Assembly (NCBI GenBank): GCA_963774745.1
Contig: CAVZGE010000010.1
Location: 78,877-142,876, forward strand
DNA: 64,000 nucleotides
Reading direction: 5' to 3'
From: Prado023 sp963774745
Lineage (GTDB): Bacteria > Actinomycetota > Actinomycetes > S36-B12 > CAIYMF01
Shown here: positions 53,506 to 61,677 of the stretch, piece after piece
Layout of the letters: every line of letters begins with the position of its first letter
Position numbering within the stretch: position 1 is the first letter of the stretch
Translations under genes and position numbers: made by a program
Notes under the pieces: model-generated
Database searches by the model: none
The model's input: the letters and a program-made list of their open reading frames with translations, nothing else
Told to the model about the DNA's origin: nothing

Positions 53506-54236
53506 CTCCCCTGACGAGGGTCGGTGCCCGGGAGGCCTCGGAGTTCCTCGGGCTGCCGCTGCGCCTGCGCCGGCCGAAGTCACCGGTCGACGGGTTCCGG
53601 GTGCGCGGGATGTCCGAGCGCGACATCGCCGCCACCCGGCTGGCGTGCTCCTGGCTGCTGGCCTACCCGGACGGTCCGCTGCTCGAGCGACTCGACGGCC
53701 TGGCGGCCGCGGTGGCCGAGCTCCCGGAGCCGGTGCGCGTCCCCCTGGAGGAGTTCCTCGCGCACCTGGACGGCACACCGATCGGGGACGTGCAGCGGCA
53801 CTACGTGGAGATCTTCGACATGAAGCGCCGGGCCTGCCCGTTCCTGACCTACTGGACCAACGGCGACACCCGCAACCGCGGGGTGGCCATCCTGCGGTTC
53901 AAGCAGGCCTACGAGGCCAGCGGGTTCACCCTCGGCAACGAGGAGCTGCCCGACCATCTGGCCGTGGTCCTGGAGTTCGCCGCGGTCGGCGACAGGGTCA
54001 CCGGCGACGCGCTGCTGGCCGAGCATGCCGCCCCGATCGGACTGCTGCGCGAGGCGCTGCATGACCTGGGCTCGGCGTACTCGCACGTGCTGGACGCCGT
54101 TGTGGCGACCCTGCCGGAGGTCACCCGCGAGGTGGTCGCGCGGATGGCCGAGCTGGCCGAATCGGGCCCGCCCGTTGAGGACGTCGGCCTCGAGCCCTTC
54201 CCCACCAGCCTCACCCCGACAGGAGCCCGCCGATGA
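53502..54236 (+). CDS. narJ: Nitrate reductase molybdenum-cofactor assembly chaperone
   Basis: A 244-residue NarJ/TorD-family helical chaperone. Typical segments are LACSWLLAYPDGPLLERL, HYVEIFDMKRRACPFLTYW and ELPDHLAVVLEF. It holds NarG for cofactor insertion and membrane docking. It overlaps narH (ATGA) and narI by 4 bp. Confidence 0.94.
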   Translation: MTPLTRVGAREASEFLGLPLRLRRPKSPVDGFRVRGMSERDIAATRLACSWLLAYPDGPLLERLDGLAAAVAELPEPVRVPLEEFLAHLDGTPIGDVQRHYVEIFDMKRRACPFLTYWTNGDTRNRGVAILRFKQAYEASGFTLGNEELPDHLAVVLEFAAVGDRVTGDALLAEHAAPIGLLREALHDLGSAYSHVLDAVVATLPEVTREVVARMAELAESGPPVEDVGLEPFPTSLTPTGARR

Positions 54237-54970
54237 CCACCACCGAGATCCTGCTGTGGGACGTCCTGCCCTACGTGGCGATCACCACGTTCGTCGTGGG
54301 CACCATCTGGCGCTACCGGTACGACAAGTTCGGCTGGACCACGCGCTCCAGCCAGCTCTACGAGCGCAAGCTCATCCGGATCGCCAGCCCGCTGTTCCAC
54401 CTCGGCATCCTGGCGGTGCTGATGGGCCACATCGTCGGACTGCTCATTCCCGAGGCGTGGACCGATGCGGTCGGCGTCTCGGAGACGATGTACCACTTCA
54501 TGGCCGTGAGTCTCGGGTTCTTCGCCGGAGCCGCAACGCTCGTGGGGATCGTCCTGCTGATCTACCGTCGCCGCACCGTCGGACCGGTGTTCGCCGCAAC
54601 CACGAAGAACGACAAGACGATGTACGTCTTCCTCGTCGCGGCGATCAGCCTCGGCCTGCTGACCACCATGGTCGGAGCCGGAGTGATCGGCGACGGGCAC
54701 AACTACCGCGAGGACGTCTCGGTGTGGTTCCGCTCGATCCTCACCCTGCAGCCGCAGGGCGAGCTGATGGCTGACGCCCCCTTCGCGTTCCGGATCCACG
54801 CGGTCGCGGGGCTGCTCGTGTTCATGATCTGGCCGTTCACCCGGCTGGTGCACGCGTTCTCCGCGCCCCTGCTCTACCTCTTCCGGCCCTACGTCGTCTA
54901 CCGCGACCGCGGACCGCACGACCAGGGCAGCCACGCCCCCCGCCGCGGCTGGGAGAAGATCGGCTCATAG
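54233..54970 (+). CDS. narI: Respiratory nitrate reductase gamma subunit
   Basis: A 245-residue cytochrome b with five membrane helices. Heme-ligand histidines lie in SPLFHLGILAVLMGHIVGLL and in FRIHAVAGLLVFMIWPFTRLVHAF. It oxidises menaquinol and passes electrons to NarH. The C-terminus is a short basic tail. Confidence 0.95.
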   Translation: MTTTEILLWDVLPYVAITTFVVGTIWRYRYDKFGWTTRSSQLYERKLIRIASPLFHLGILAVLMGHIVGLLIPEAWTDAVGVSETMYHFMAVSLGFFAGAATLVGIVLLIYRRRTVGPVFAATTKNDKTMYVFLVAAISLGLLTTMVGAGVIGDGHNYREDVSVWFRSILTLQPQGELMADAPFAFRIHAVAGLLVFMIWPFTRLVHAFSAPLLYLFRPYVVYRDRGPHDQGSHAPRRGWEKIGS

Positions 54971-54993
54971 CCCGCCCCACGGCATGCCCTCTC

Positions 54994-55040
54994 GCTGGCA
55001 GCCATTCCGATCGATCCCGACGCCGGAATCGACTGCCAGC
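54994..55040. repeat. Imperfect palindrome after narI
   Basis: GCTGGCAGCCATTCCG (54994-55009) faces CGGAATCGACTGCCAGC (55024-55040): 8 bp plus 6 bp of pairing with an internal mismatch. It may terminate nar transcription. Its CGATTCCG core recalls the palindromes at 13107 and 41019. Confidence 0.65.
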
Positions 55041-55059
55041 CACGACGAAGGAGTCCCTC

Positions 55060-55383
55060 ATGGAGCACATCACTGCCCTCGACACGCTGATCGAGGTGGC
55101 GCCGGAGTCGACCGTCTCGCGCACGGTGCTCAAGGCGGAGGGCACGCGGGTCGTGCTCTTCGCCTTCGACGCGGGGCAGGAACTCACCGAGCACACCGCC
55201 GCCGTTCCAATCCTGTTGCAGGTGCTCGACGGGCACCTGCGGGTCGGCGCGGACGGGGAGCACCTGGACCTCAGCCCGGGTGGGTTGGTCCACATCGGGG
55301 CACGGGTGCCCCACGAGATCCTGGCGATGCAGCCGTCCCGGATGGTCCTGACGATGCTCGACCCGCGGAGTGCCAGCAGCTGA
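55060..55383 (+). CDS. Small cupin-domain protein
   Basis: A 107-residue single-domain cupin (VVLFAFDAGQELTEHTA; VLDGHLRVGADGEHLDLSPG; HIGARVPHEILA). Two conserved His positions suggest metal binding. It has a GAAGGAG ribosome site and follows the nar operon after a palindrome. A related, truncated cupin lies at 57776. Its role in nitrate metabolism is unproven. Confidence 0.82.
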   Translation: MEHITALDTLIEVAPESTVSRTVLKAEGTRVVLFAFDAGQELTEHTAAVPILLQVLDGHLRVGADGEHLDLSPGGLVHIGARVPHEILAMQPSRMVLTMLDPRSASS

Positions 55384-55526
55384 GGGGGAGGCCGGCGAGA
55401 CGACGCGAGGGCTCCACGTTGACCGCGAGCAGGCAGATCTGCCTCACCTCGGCCGGCTCGGACCGCGAGACAATGGAATGCGGCGCGTGGACTGTCGGGG
55501 CATCTCGACGTGCAGGTCGGTGGTGG

Positions 55527-56242
55527 TCACAACGGCACCGGTGCGCCCGTGTAGGGCAGGACCAGCCGGCATGCGGCCGGCTCGGCGAAGGGCAGCAGGT
55601 CGACGCCGGCGTCGTCGCCGCCGAGTTCGGTGAGGGCGCCCGCGATGAGTCCCAGGTGCACCTGGCAGACCACCTCGGGGTACTGGCGGGCGACGTCCAG
55701 CGAGGGGGCACCGGCGCAGCAGCACCGTCGCATCGCCGGGGGACTCCAGGGGCGCGAACCCGAGGTCCTCGAGGATGCCCAGGACCTCACGCCGTGCGGC
55801 GAGGGCCGGGTTCGGGGTGTCGGTCGGCCGGGTGTTCCGGTCCCGGGCGATCTGTCGGCCCCACTCGACCCCGGCGACGTGGGCCTCGTCCGCGGGGGCG
55901 GGGCTGGTGCGGATCAGGTGCGCGGCCAGGGCGCCCGGCCAGCGCCCCGTACTCGCGGACCCGGGCGTCGGGCTCCGGATTGAGGGGGTTGGCCCGGTAG
56001 TGCCATGCGGGTCGGCCTCGTCCCGAGGTGCCCTGCCGGTGGCGCAGGGCCAGGCCGTCGCCGACGAGCGCATCGAGATGCCCGCGCACGGTGTTCACGT
56101 GCTGGCCGAACGTGGTGGCCACGTGCTCGGCGCTGACCGGGCCGGCTTGGGATTGCAGGTACTCCAGGACCCGGGCCCGCGCCGGTGACAACCCGGGCAG
56201 GGCGTCGTCGTGCCGGACGGGTTGGGGCCCACGATTTTCCAC
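55527..56242 (-). pseudogene. Second winged-helix regulator with Cys-rich C-terminus, two frameshifts
   Basis: GTG 56240-56242 starts MENRGPQPVRHDDALPGLSP; the winged helix has VATTFGQHVNTVRGHLDALV. After two single-base shifts (about 55935 and 55710) the frames give LGILEDLGFAPLESPGDATV and YPEVVCQVHLGLIAGALTEL with a final CRLVLPY. The C-P ... VC-x-x-H pattern matches the nar regulator at 47281. Repaired length is about 237 residues. It is divergent from the DUF2249/hemerythrin cluster and likely controls it. Confidence 0.78.
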
Positions 56243-56294
56243 AGGAGACAGTGTAGTATTTGTGGCACACGCCCGCCACCACTTGGAGCCCACC
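56243..56294. promoter_or_regulatory. Divergent promoter between the second regulator and DUF2249
   Basis: GTGTAGTATTTGTGGCACAC (56251-56270) is AT-rich with GTGT/ACAC ends. Its TATTTGTGG resembles TTTATGTGG in the narK promoter, so both paralogous regulators might read related operators. GGAG at 56285 serves DUF2249. Confidence 0.45.
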
Positions 56295-56594
56295 ATGATC
56301 GAGCCCGTGACCACACTGCCCCTGGCCCACACGCACACCGGATGCACCTGCGGCGAGGCGCAGGCCCAGGACGCACCGGTGCTCGACGCCCGGAGCATCC
56401 CGCATGCCATCCGGCACGCCGCCATCTTCGGGGCGTTGGACTCCCTTCCCAGCGGTGGCGCCCTTGTCCTGGTCGCCCCGCATGACCCGCAGCCATTGCT
56501 CGCCCAGGCCCGCGACCGCTACCCCGAGGGCATCGAAGTGGAGTACCTGCAGACCGGTCCCGAGGCCTGGCAGATCCGGCTCCAGCGCGCCTGA
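56295..56594 (+). CDS. DUF2249 domain protein
   Basis: A 99-residue SirA/TusA-like alpha-beta protein. The conserved LDARSIPHAIRHAAIFGALD and SGGALVLVAPHDPQPLLAQ match DUF2249. The N-terminal HTHTGCTCGE is Cys/His-rich and may bind metal. DUF2249 genes commonly accompany hemerythrins and NO-linked regulators in denitrifiers; function unproven. It leads the cluster and is followed after 6 bp by the hemerythrin gene. Confidence 0.85.
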   Translation: MIEPVTTLPLAHTHTGCTCGEAQAQDAPVLDARSIPHAIRHAAIFGALDSLPSGGALVLVAPHDPQPLLAQARDRYPEGIEVEYLQTGPEAWQIRLQRA

Positions 56595-56600
56595 TCGCCC

Positions 56601-57030
56601 ATGTGCTCCTACTGCGGCTGCCGGGCCATCACCATGATCGGTCGGCTGTCCACCGAACATGTGGAGATCATCAACGCCACCGGTGTCCTGCGCCGGGTCG
56701 CCCTCGACGGCGATGGTGACGCGACCGACACCGCCGTGGTGGAGCTCGCCGCGTTGCTCGACCCGCATACCACGGCCGAAGAGCAGGGCCTGTTCGCCGA
56801 GCTGCGCCTCGACGAGGACTTCGCCGGTCACGTGGACGCACTGTGCGCCGAGCATCGCGAGATCGATGCCCGCCTCGCCCAGGTGGCCGGGGGTGACCAC
56901 GCCGAGGTCGAGCGCGCTCGAGAACCTGCTGCGCCGCCATATCGACAAGGAGGAGAACGGCATCTTCCCGGCCGCCGCCGTCGCCCTCGATGGGGCGGCC
57001 TGGGACCGCATCCAACAGCGCGCACCCTGA
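56601..57030 (+). pseudogene. Hemerythrin-domain protein, one frameshift
   Basis: ATG 56601 starts MCSYCGCRAITMIGRLSTEH. Di-iron ligands are visible in TEHVEI, DPHTTAEEQGLF and CAEHREID; after a +1 shift near 56918 the fourth helix ENLLRRHIDKEENGIFPAAA supplies the remaining His and Glu. One extra base in cgcgctcgag explains the break; about 142 residues after repair. Such proteins bind O2 or NO or sense iron. Confidence 0.82.
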
Positions 57031-57200
57031 CGTTGCGCCATCCGCGCCGTCGTCATCCCGGCCCTTAGGGATTGGAGGCTTCGGTTACGTCGTGACAGCC
57101 GCCGGGCAGGCGTCACAGTTAGGTATCGAGGACGCTCGATGACCAGGCCGCACGATCCAGCCTTGCGCCCTCGGGTCGGGAGCACATGAAGGAGGCGGAG

Positions 57201-57794
57201 ATGGGTAGCGATCCGCTCGACGCACCGGCTGACTGGGGTGCCCTCGACCGCCTGGCGACGAGCGAGCAGGGCGGTGACCCGGCCTGCTGGCTGTCGCGGG
57301 TATGCCCCAGCTGCGGCCCGCTCAACGAAGGGCCGGGAGACGGTTCCCCGTTCTGCGATCCCCAGACCCAATCGGGGGTTCCTGGGACCGAGGACGGTGC
57401 GCAGGTGACCTGGACCACCGTCTGCGAGTTCCGCGACCTGCCGGTCGGGACCCCGGTCGCGGTCATCGTCGACGGGGATGCGATCTGCGTGGTTCGTGCT
57501 GGCGGTGAGGTCTTCGCCGTCCACGACGAATGCACGCACGCCGCTGTGCCGCTGTCCGAGGGCGACGTGGACGGTGCCACGATCGAATGCTGGATGCATG
57601 GCTCCAGGTTCGACCTGCGCACCGGCGCGGCGCTGAACCTACCCGCGACCACACCGGTCAGGACCTATCCGGTGCGCCTGCACGACGGACACGTCCAGGT
57701 GTCGCGAGCATCACCCCGACCCACGCACAAGACACACCCGACCTCCACCCGCAACGTTCCGAAGAAGGGCACGTCATGCGGACCACGTCGTTGA
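57201..57794 (+). CDS. Rieske 2Fe-2S protein with Cys-rich N-terminal extension
   Basis: A 197-residue protein. The C-terminal Rieske domain (about 70-167) has the cluster ligands C111-x-H113 in DECTHAAVPLSEG and C130-x-x-H133 in IECWMHGSRFDL. It resembles NirD/biphenyl-type ferredoxins. The N-terminal 60 residues contain CWLSRVCPSCG and a later Cys (FCDP), a zinc-ribbon-like motif. ATG 57201 is chosen because AAGGAGG lies 6 bases before it; ATG 57186 is upstream. The last 19 bp overlap the next gene. Electron partner unknown. Confidence 0.82.
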   Translation: MGSDPLDAPADWGALDRLATSEQGGDPACWLSRVCPSCGPLNEGPGDGSPFCDPQTQSGVPGTEDGAQVTWTTVCEFRDLPVGTPVAVIVDGDAICVVRAGGEVFAVHDECTHAAVPLSEGDVDGATIECWMHGSRFDLRTGAALNLPATTPVRTYPVRLHDGHVQVSRASPRPTHKTHPTSTRNVPKKGTSCGPRR

Positions 57795-58060
57795 CCTCAC
57801 TGGTGCACCAGCACCTCACCCTCGCCCGCGAGGCCAACAGCGGCCGCAGCTCCCACACCGTCTACGGCGGCCACGTGCACACGCTGCTCCAGACCCTGAT
57901 CGCCCTGGCCAGCGGCCAGCACCTCGACGAGCACGAGAGCCCCGGCGAAGCCACTCTGCACGTCCTCCACGGCACCGTGCGCCTGACTGAAGACGAGTCC
58001 GGCGCATGTGACTGGCTGCCGTCAGCCGGGTGCCACGCGACCTGCTCATGTCCTGCGTGA
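57776..58060 (+). CDS. Cupin-domain protein, C-terminally truncated
   Basis: A 94-residue protein starting MRTTSLTSLVHQHLTLA with the cupin core VYGGHVHTLLQTLIALASGQ and ATLHVLHGTVRL. The chain ends abnormally in GCHATCSCPA where the second cupin motif with its His should follow, so the gene seems truncated or frameshifted near 58030. Overlaps the Rieske gene. Confidence 0.65.
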   Translation: MRTTSLTSLVHQHLTLAREANSGRSSHTVYGGHVHTLLQTLIALASGQHLDEHESPGEATLHVLHGTVRLTEDESGACDWLPSAGCHATCSCPA

Positions 58061-58226
58061 GACCGACGTCGAGTGGGCGCGGCTGTCGTTGAGTCTGATG
58101 TGCCGGTGGGGTTCGTGAGAGGGCTCTTACGAAGGGCTGGATCCGGCCGTGGGCTGCCGACCGGGCCCGCAGACTGGTGGCACCCACACGAACTGGGACC
58201 CCGGAGGGGGTCAGAAGGAGGACATC

Positions 58227-58625
58227 ATGATGAGGATTCGTACTGCCACTGCTGCGGGTGCGGCGGCTGCTGCCCTGGCGGGGATGGTGCTGGCCGTCCC
58301 GGCCGGCGCCGCTCCGGTCCGCGCCGATGTTGAGCGTGAGAAGGGCGGTCGTTGCTCGGCGACGAGTTTCTGGGACTTGAGCTTGGAGAAGGAGCGCGGT
58401 CGTATCGATGTCGACGTCGACATCGAGTCGCGCCGGGCCGGGGAGCGGTGGACGGTGAAGGTCACGCACAACGGGCGCACCGTGTTCAACCGCACCCGGA
58501 TCACCGATGACGAGGGCGAGTTGGACGTCGACCGGACTGTGCGCAACAAGAAGGGCAAGGACACCATCGCCTTCACCGCGCGCAGCAGCGCGGGGGAGAC
58601 CTGCCGTGGCAGCCTTCGGATCTGA
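58227..58625 (+). CDS. Secreted protein of unknown function
   Basis: A 132-residue protein with a clear signal peptide (RIRTATAAGAAAAALAGMVL...PAGAAP, cleavage after about residue 28). The mature part, rich in charged residues, is beta-like (RIDVDVDIESRRAGERWTVK; HNGRTVFNRTRITDDEGELD) with two Cys that could pair. AGAAGGAGG precedes ATG 58227. It overlaps the lipoprotein gene by 20 bp, so it is in the same operon as the two-component system. Confidence 0.8.
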   Translation: MMRIRTATAAGAAAAALAGMVLAVPAGAAPVRADVEREKGGRCSATSFWDLSLEKERGRIDVDVDIESRRAGERWTVKVTHNGRTVFNRTRITDDEGELDVDRTVRNKKGKDTIAFTARSSAGETCRGSLRI

Positions 58626-59148
58626 CCTTCGCAGGCTGCTGGTCCCGGTTGGGCTGGTGCTGGTGCTTGGGGGCTGTTCCGCGGGCCAGCAGGAGCAGGC
58701 GGTCGAGGCACCGGTCACCTTGGCCACCGCCTCGCCGAGCGCTGTGGAGCCCAGCATCGAGCCGGTCCCGGTCGGCGAGGCCACGGTGGCCGACGACGAT
58801 GCCCTGCCCCCGGGGGCCAGGTCTGTGGTCGACGAGTCGGCCGACCTGGACGTTGAGGACCAGGTCGGCGATGGCCGCCAGGTCCGCCTGGACGGGGTCC
58901 GCGCCGGCTCCGCCGCGGGTTTCGTGTCTGTCTACGACGCGGGGTGGACCCTGCTGGGGGCCACGCCGGTGGCCCCGGGCGTGCAGCCGGTGACCCTCAC
59001 CTTGACGCAGCCGGTGCGGTCCAGCCAGGAGTTGCTGGCGGTGCTGCACCGCGACGACGGGGACGGCACCTTCGATGCCGCGACCGACCCGGTCGTGGTC
59101 GCCGACGGAGAACCGGTCGCCGAGGACTTCGACTACGTCCTCGACTAG
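58606..59148 (+). CDS. Lipoprotein with DUF7282-like domain
   Basis: A 180-residue protein. The N-terminus LLVPVGLVLVLGGCSAG is a lipobox with Cys at the cleavage point. Residues about 85-180 (VRLDGVRAGSAAGFVSVYDA; LLAVLHRDDGDGTFDAATD) resemble the DUF7282 extracellular beta domain. GTG 58606 follows GGGGGAGA. Its stop overlaps the kinase start, so it may act as an extracellular input to the kinase, which is inference. Confidence 0.75.
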   Translation: MAAFGSDLRRLLVPVGLVLVLGGCSAGQQEQAVEAPVTLATASPSAVEPSIEPVPVGEATVADDDALPPGARSVVDESADLDVEDQVGDGRQVRLDGVRAGSAAGFVSVYDAGWTLLGATPVAPGVQPVTLTLTQPVRSSQELLAVLHRDDGDGTFDAATDPVVVADGEPVAEDFDYVLD

Positions 59149-60602
59149 TGCGACAGGATGATCCGGTGCGCGCACCTCGTCCCCACCGTCAGCCGGGCCT
59201 GCCGTTGCAGGCCCGGCTGGTCGGCTGGGTGCTGCTGCTCGTGCTCATTGTCCTGGCCCTGACCGTGGTGGCCAGCCAGGCGCTGCTGCGCCGTCAGGTC
59301 GACTCGAGGGTGGCCGAGGAGCTGCGGGGGGAGGTGGCCGAGCTGCGGCTGCTGGCAGAGGAGGGCCGGGATCCGGCCACCGGCGGGCCGTTCACGGATG
59401 TGGCCGACGTGCTCGACCTGCACCTGCAGCGCAGCCTGCCGGACCCCGGCGAGACCATGTTCATCGTCGTCGACGGCCAAGTCCGTGCCCGCAGCGACGA
59501 CACACCCCCCACCCGGCTGGACCTCGACCCGCAGTTCCTGCAGATCGTGGCCGGCTCCGAGCAGACCGTCTACGGCTCGTACTCCTCTGACGGTGGCCCG
59601 GTGCGGTTCGCCGTCGCGCCGGTCCAGGTGGGCGACGGGCAGGCGGCCGGATCGTACGTGGTGGCCATCTTCACCGACCGCGAGCTCGACCCGGTCCGCC
59701 AGGCCGGGCTGGTCACCCTCGCGGTGGCCGGGATCGCGCTGATCCCCGCGGCGGTCCTGAGTTGGGTGCTGGCCGGGCGGGCGCTGGCCCCGATCCGCAT
59801 GATGCGCCAGACCGCCCACCAGATCTCGGAGGCCGACCTGCGCGGTCGCATCCCGGTCCGGCACGCCCCGGACTCGCTGCTGTGGGACGAGTTGGACGAC
59901 CTCGCGGCCACGTTCAACGAGATGCTGGACCGGCTGGGGGTCTCGTTCGCCGCGCAGCGCCGGTTCGTCGACGACGCCGGGCACGAGTTGCGCACCCCGC
60001 TGACGATCGTGCGGGGCCATGTGGAGCTGATGAGCGAGGACGACCCGCGCCATCCGCAGGCCCTGGCCCTGGTATCCGACGAGCTGGACCGGATGGGCCG
60101 GCTCGTCGCGGACCTGCAGACCCTGACCAAGTCCAGCCAGCCGCAGTTCCTCACCCGATCACCGGTCGACGTCGCCACGTTGACCGAGTCCGTCCGGGAC
60201 CGGGCCGCCGCCCTGGCTGACCGCGACTGGCAGGTGGCCGAGGTCGCCCACGTCGTCGTCGACGCGGACCGCCACCGGCTGCTCCAAGCCATGCTGCAAC
60301 TGGCCTCGAACGCGGCGGCCCACACCCGACCCGGCCAGCCGATCTGGATCGGCAGCCGCCAGGACGGCGACACGGTGCGACTGTGGGTGCGCGACAGCGG
60401 ACCCGGGGTGGACCCCGACCTGGCCGAGCACATCTTCGACCGGTTCGTCCATGACCCGGACGGAACCGGGGCCGGACTGGGCCTGTCCATCGTGGAGGCC
60501 ATCGCCCGGGCCCACGGCGGCCGGGCCGAGCTGGCAGACCCGGGGCCACCCGGAGCGACGTTCGCTCTTGTGCTGCCCACCCAACCCGGGGAGGACCGAT
60601 GA
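59148..60602 (+). CDS. Sensor histidine kinase
   Basis: A 484-residue membrane kinase. TM1 (about 26-46), an extracellular domain of 140 residues, TM2 (about 187-209), HAMP (about 210-262), and HisKA with phospho-acceptor His279 in FVDDAGHELRTPLTIVRGH. The ATPase domain has N-box QLASNAAAHT, G1 DSGPGVDPDL and G2 GAGLGLSIVEAI. Overlaps the response regulator by ATGA. The signal is unknown, but the linked secreted protein and lipoprotein suggest an envelope cue. Confidence 0.93.
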   Translation: MRQDDPVRAPRPHRQPGLPLQARLVGWVLLLVLIVLALTVVASQALLRRQVDSRVAEELRGEVAELRLLAEEGRDPATGGPFTDVADVLDLHLQRSLPDPGETMFIVVDGQVRARSDDTPPTRLDLDPQFLQIVAGSEQTVYGSYSSDGGPVRFAVAPVQVGDGQAAGSYVVAIFTDRELDPVRQAGLVTLAVAGIALIPAAVLSWVLAGRALAPIRMMRQTAHQISEADLRGRIPVRHAPDSLLWDELDDLAATFNEMLDRLGVSFAAQRRFVDDAGHELRTPLTIVRGHVELMSEDDPRHPQALALVSDELDRMGRLVADLQTLTKSSQPQFLTRSPVDVATLTESVRDRAAALADRDWQVAEVAHVVVDADRHRLLQAMLQLASNAAAHTRPGQPIWIGSRQDGDTVRLWVRDSGPGVDPDLAEHIFDRFVHDPDGTGAGLGLSIVEAIARAHGGRAELADPGPPGATFALVLPTQPGEDR

Positions 60603-61282
60603 CACACATCCTCGTGGCCGAGGACGAGAAGCGGATCGCCGACTTCCTGGTCACCGGCCTGCGCTCATCGGGCTACCGGGTCAGCGTCGCGCGGACCGGC
60701 CCGATCGCGCTGCGGATGGCCACCGAGGACGACGTCGACCTGGTCGTGCTCGACATCGGCCTGCCCGGCATGGACGGGCTGTCCGTGCTCCGCGCGCTGC
60801 GGGCAGCCGGATCGTTGGTCCCGGTGCTCATCCTGACCGCCCACGACGGGGTGACCGACACCGTCGCCGGGCTCGATGGCGGCGCCGACGACTACATGAC
60901 CAAACCGTTCTCGCTGACCGAGCTGCGGGCCCGGATCCGTCGGCGCCTCGCCGCGGCGACCCTGCTGCGCCCCACCACAGTGGGGCCGGACTGGCTGGCA
61001 GTCGACGACCTCGTCCTAGACGTGCGAGGCCAGCGGGTCGAGGTCGGCGGACGCTGGATCGACCTGAGCCCCCGCGAGGCGGACCTGCTGCAGGTCCTGT
61101 TCCAGGCACCCGGCCAGGTGCTGACCCGCGAGGACCTGCTGTCCCGGGCCTGGGCCACCGAGCACGACCCGGGCACCAACGTGGTCGACGTGTACATCGG
61201 CTACCTGCGCCGCAAACTCGACAACCGGCGCATCGAAACCATCCGCGGCCGCGGCTACCGACTGCGCGGAGAATCGCGCTGA
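60599..61282 (+). CDS. OmpR/PhoB-family response regulator
   Basis: A 227-residue regulator. Receiver residues are the acidic pair in VAEDEKR, phospho-acceptor Asp52 in VLDIGLPGMDG and Lys102 in MTKPFS. The winged-helix C-terminus has LSPREADLLQVLFQAPGQVL and NVVDVYIGYLRRKL. It is the partner of the preceding kinase. Confidence 0.95.
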   Translation: MTHILVAEDEKRIADFLVTGLRSSGYRVSVARTGPIALRMATEDDVDLVVLDIGLPGMDGLSVLRALRAAGSLVPVLILTAHDGVTDTVAGLDGGADDYMTKPFSLTELRARIRRRLAAATLLRPTTVGPDWLAVDDLVLDVRGQRVEVGGRWIDLSPREADLLQVLFQAPGQVLTREDLLSRAWATEHDPGTNVVDVYIGYLRRKLDNRRIETIRGRGYRLRGESR

Positions 61283-61677
61283 CCGGGTCGCCCAAGGGCT
61301 GGCGTCCGAGGCTCCACTCCCGCCCACATCACGGAGGCGGGCGCGGCTGGGCCTGGCGCCCGCGCTGCCGAGCCCCGGACCAGACGCCCACGTCACCCGG
61401 TGACCCACAGGAGAGAGGTACCACCACGACGTCGCAGCCACCCGGCCTCGACACCCCGGCCCGGCAACGCAGAGTTACGACGCGGCTGGTGACGGCCATT
61501 CACTTGTCGCATCTCACCCAGCGTTACCGGGGCGGAGCGGCCCCGGCCGGCGGTGAATCTGGCCCCCGTAGTGTCGGTTGGAGTGTTGCCCAACGGGTGG
61601 CGCCATTGCGGCCGAAAGCAGGCATCGCCAGGGTTCAGCTATGCCTCCCGCGCAGCCCTGTCTTGCTGGCGGGACGA
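61283..61677. other. Gap between the response regulator and antiporter genes
   Basis: About 395 bp between converging genes with no supportable gene. It holds copy 3 of the dispersed repeat (61494-61542), followed by GTAGTGTCGGTT near 61569. No terminator stem was clear. Confidence 0.4.
61494..61542. repeat. Dispersed repeat, copy 3
   Basis: GGCCATTCACTTGTC ... CTCACCCAGCGTTACCGGGG ... GAGCGGCC. Aligns with 35324-35372 and, with gaps, 37916-37963; the GTAGTGTCGGTT downstream also matches the flank of copy 1. Confidence 0.6.
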
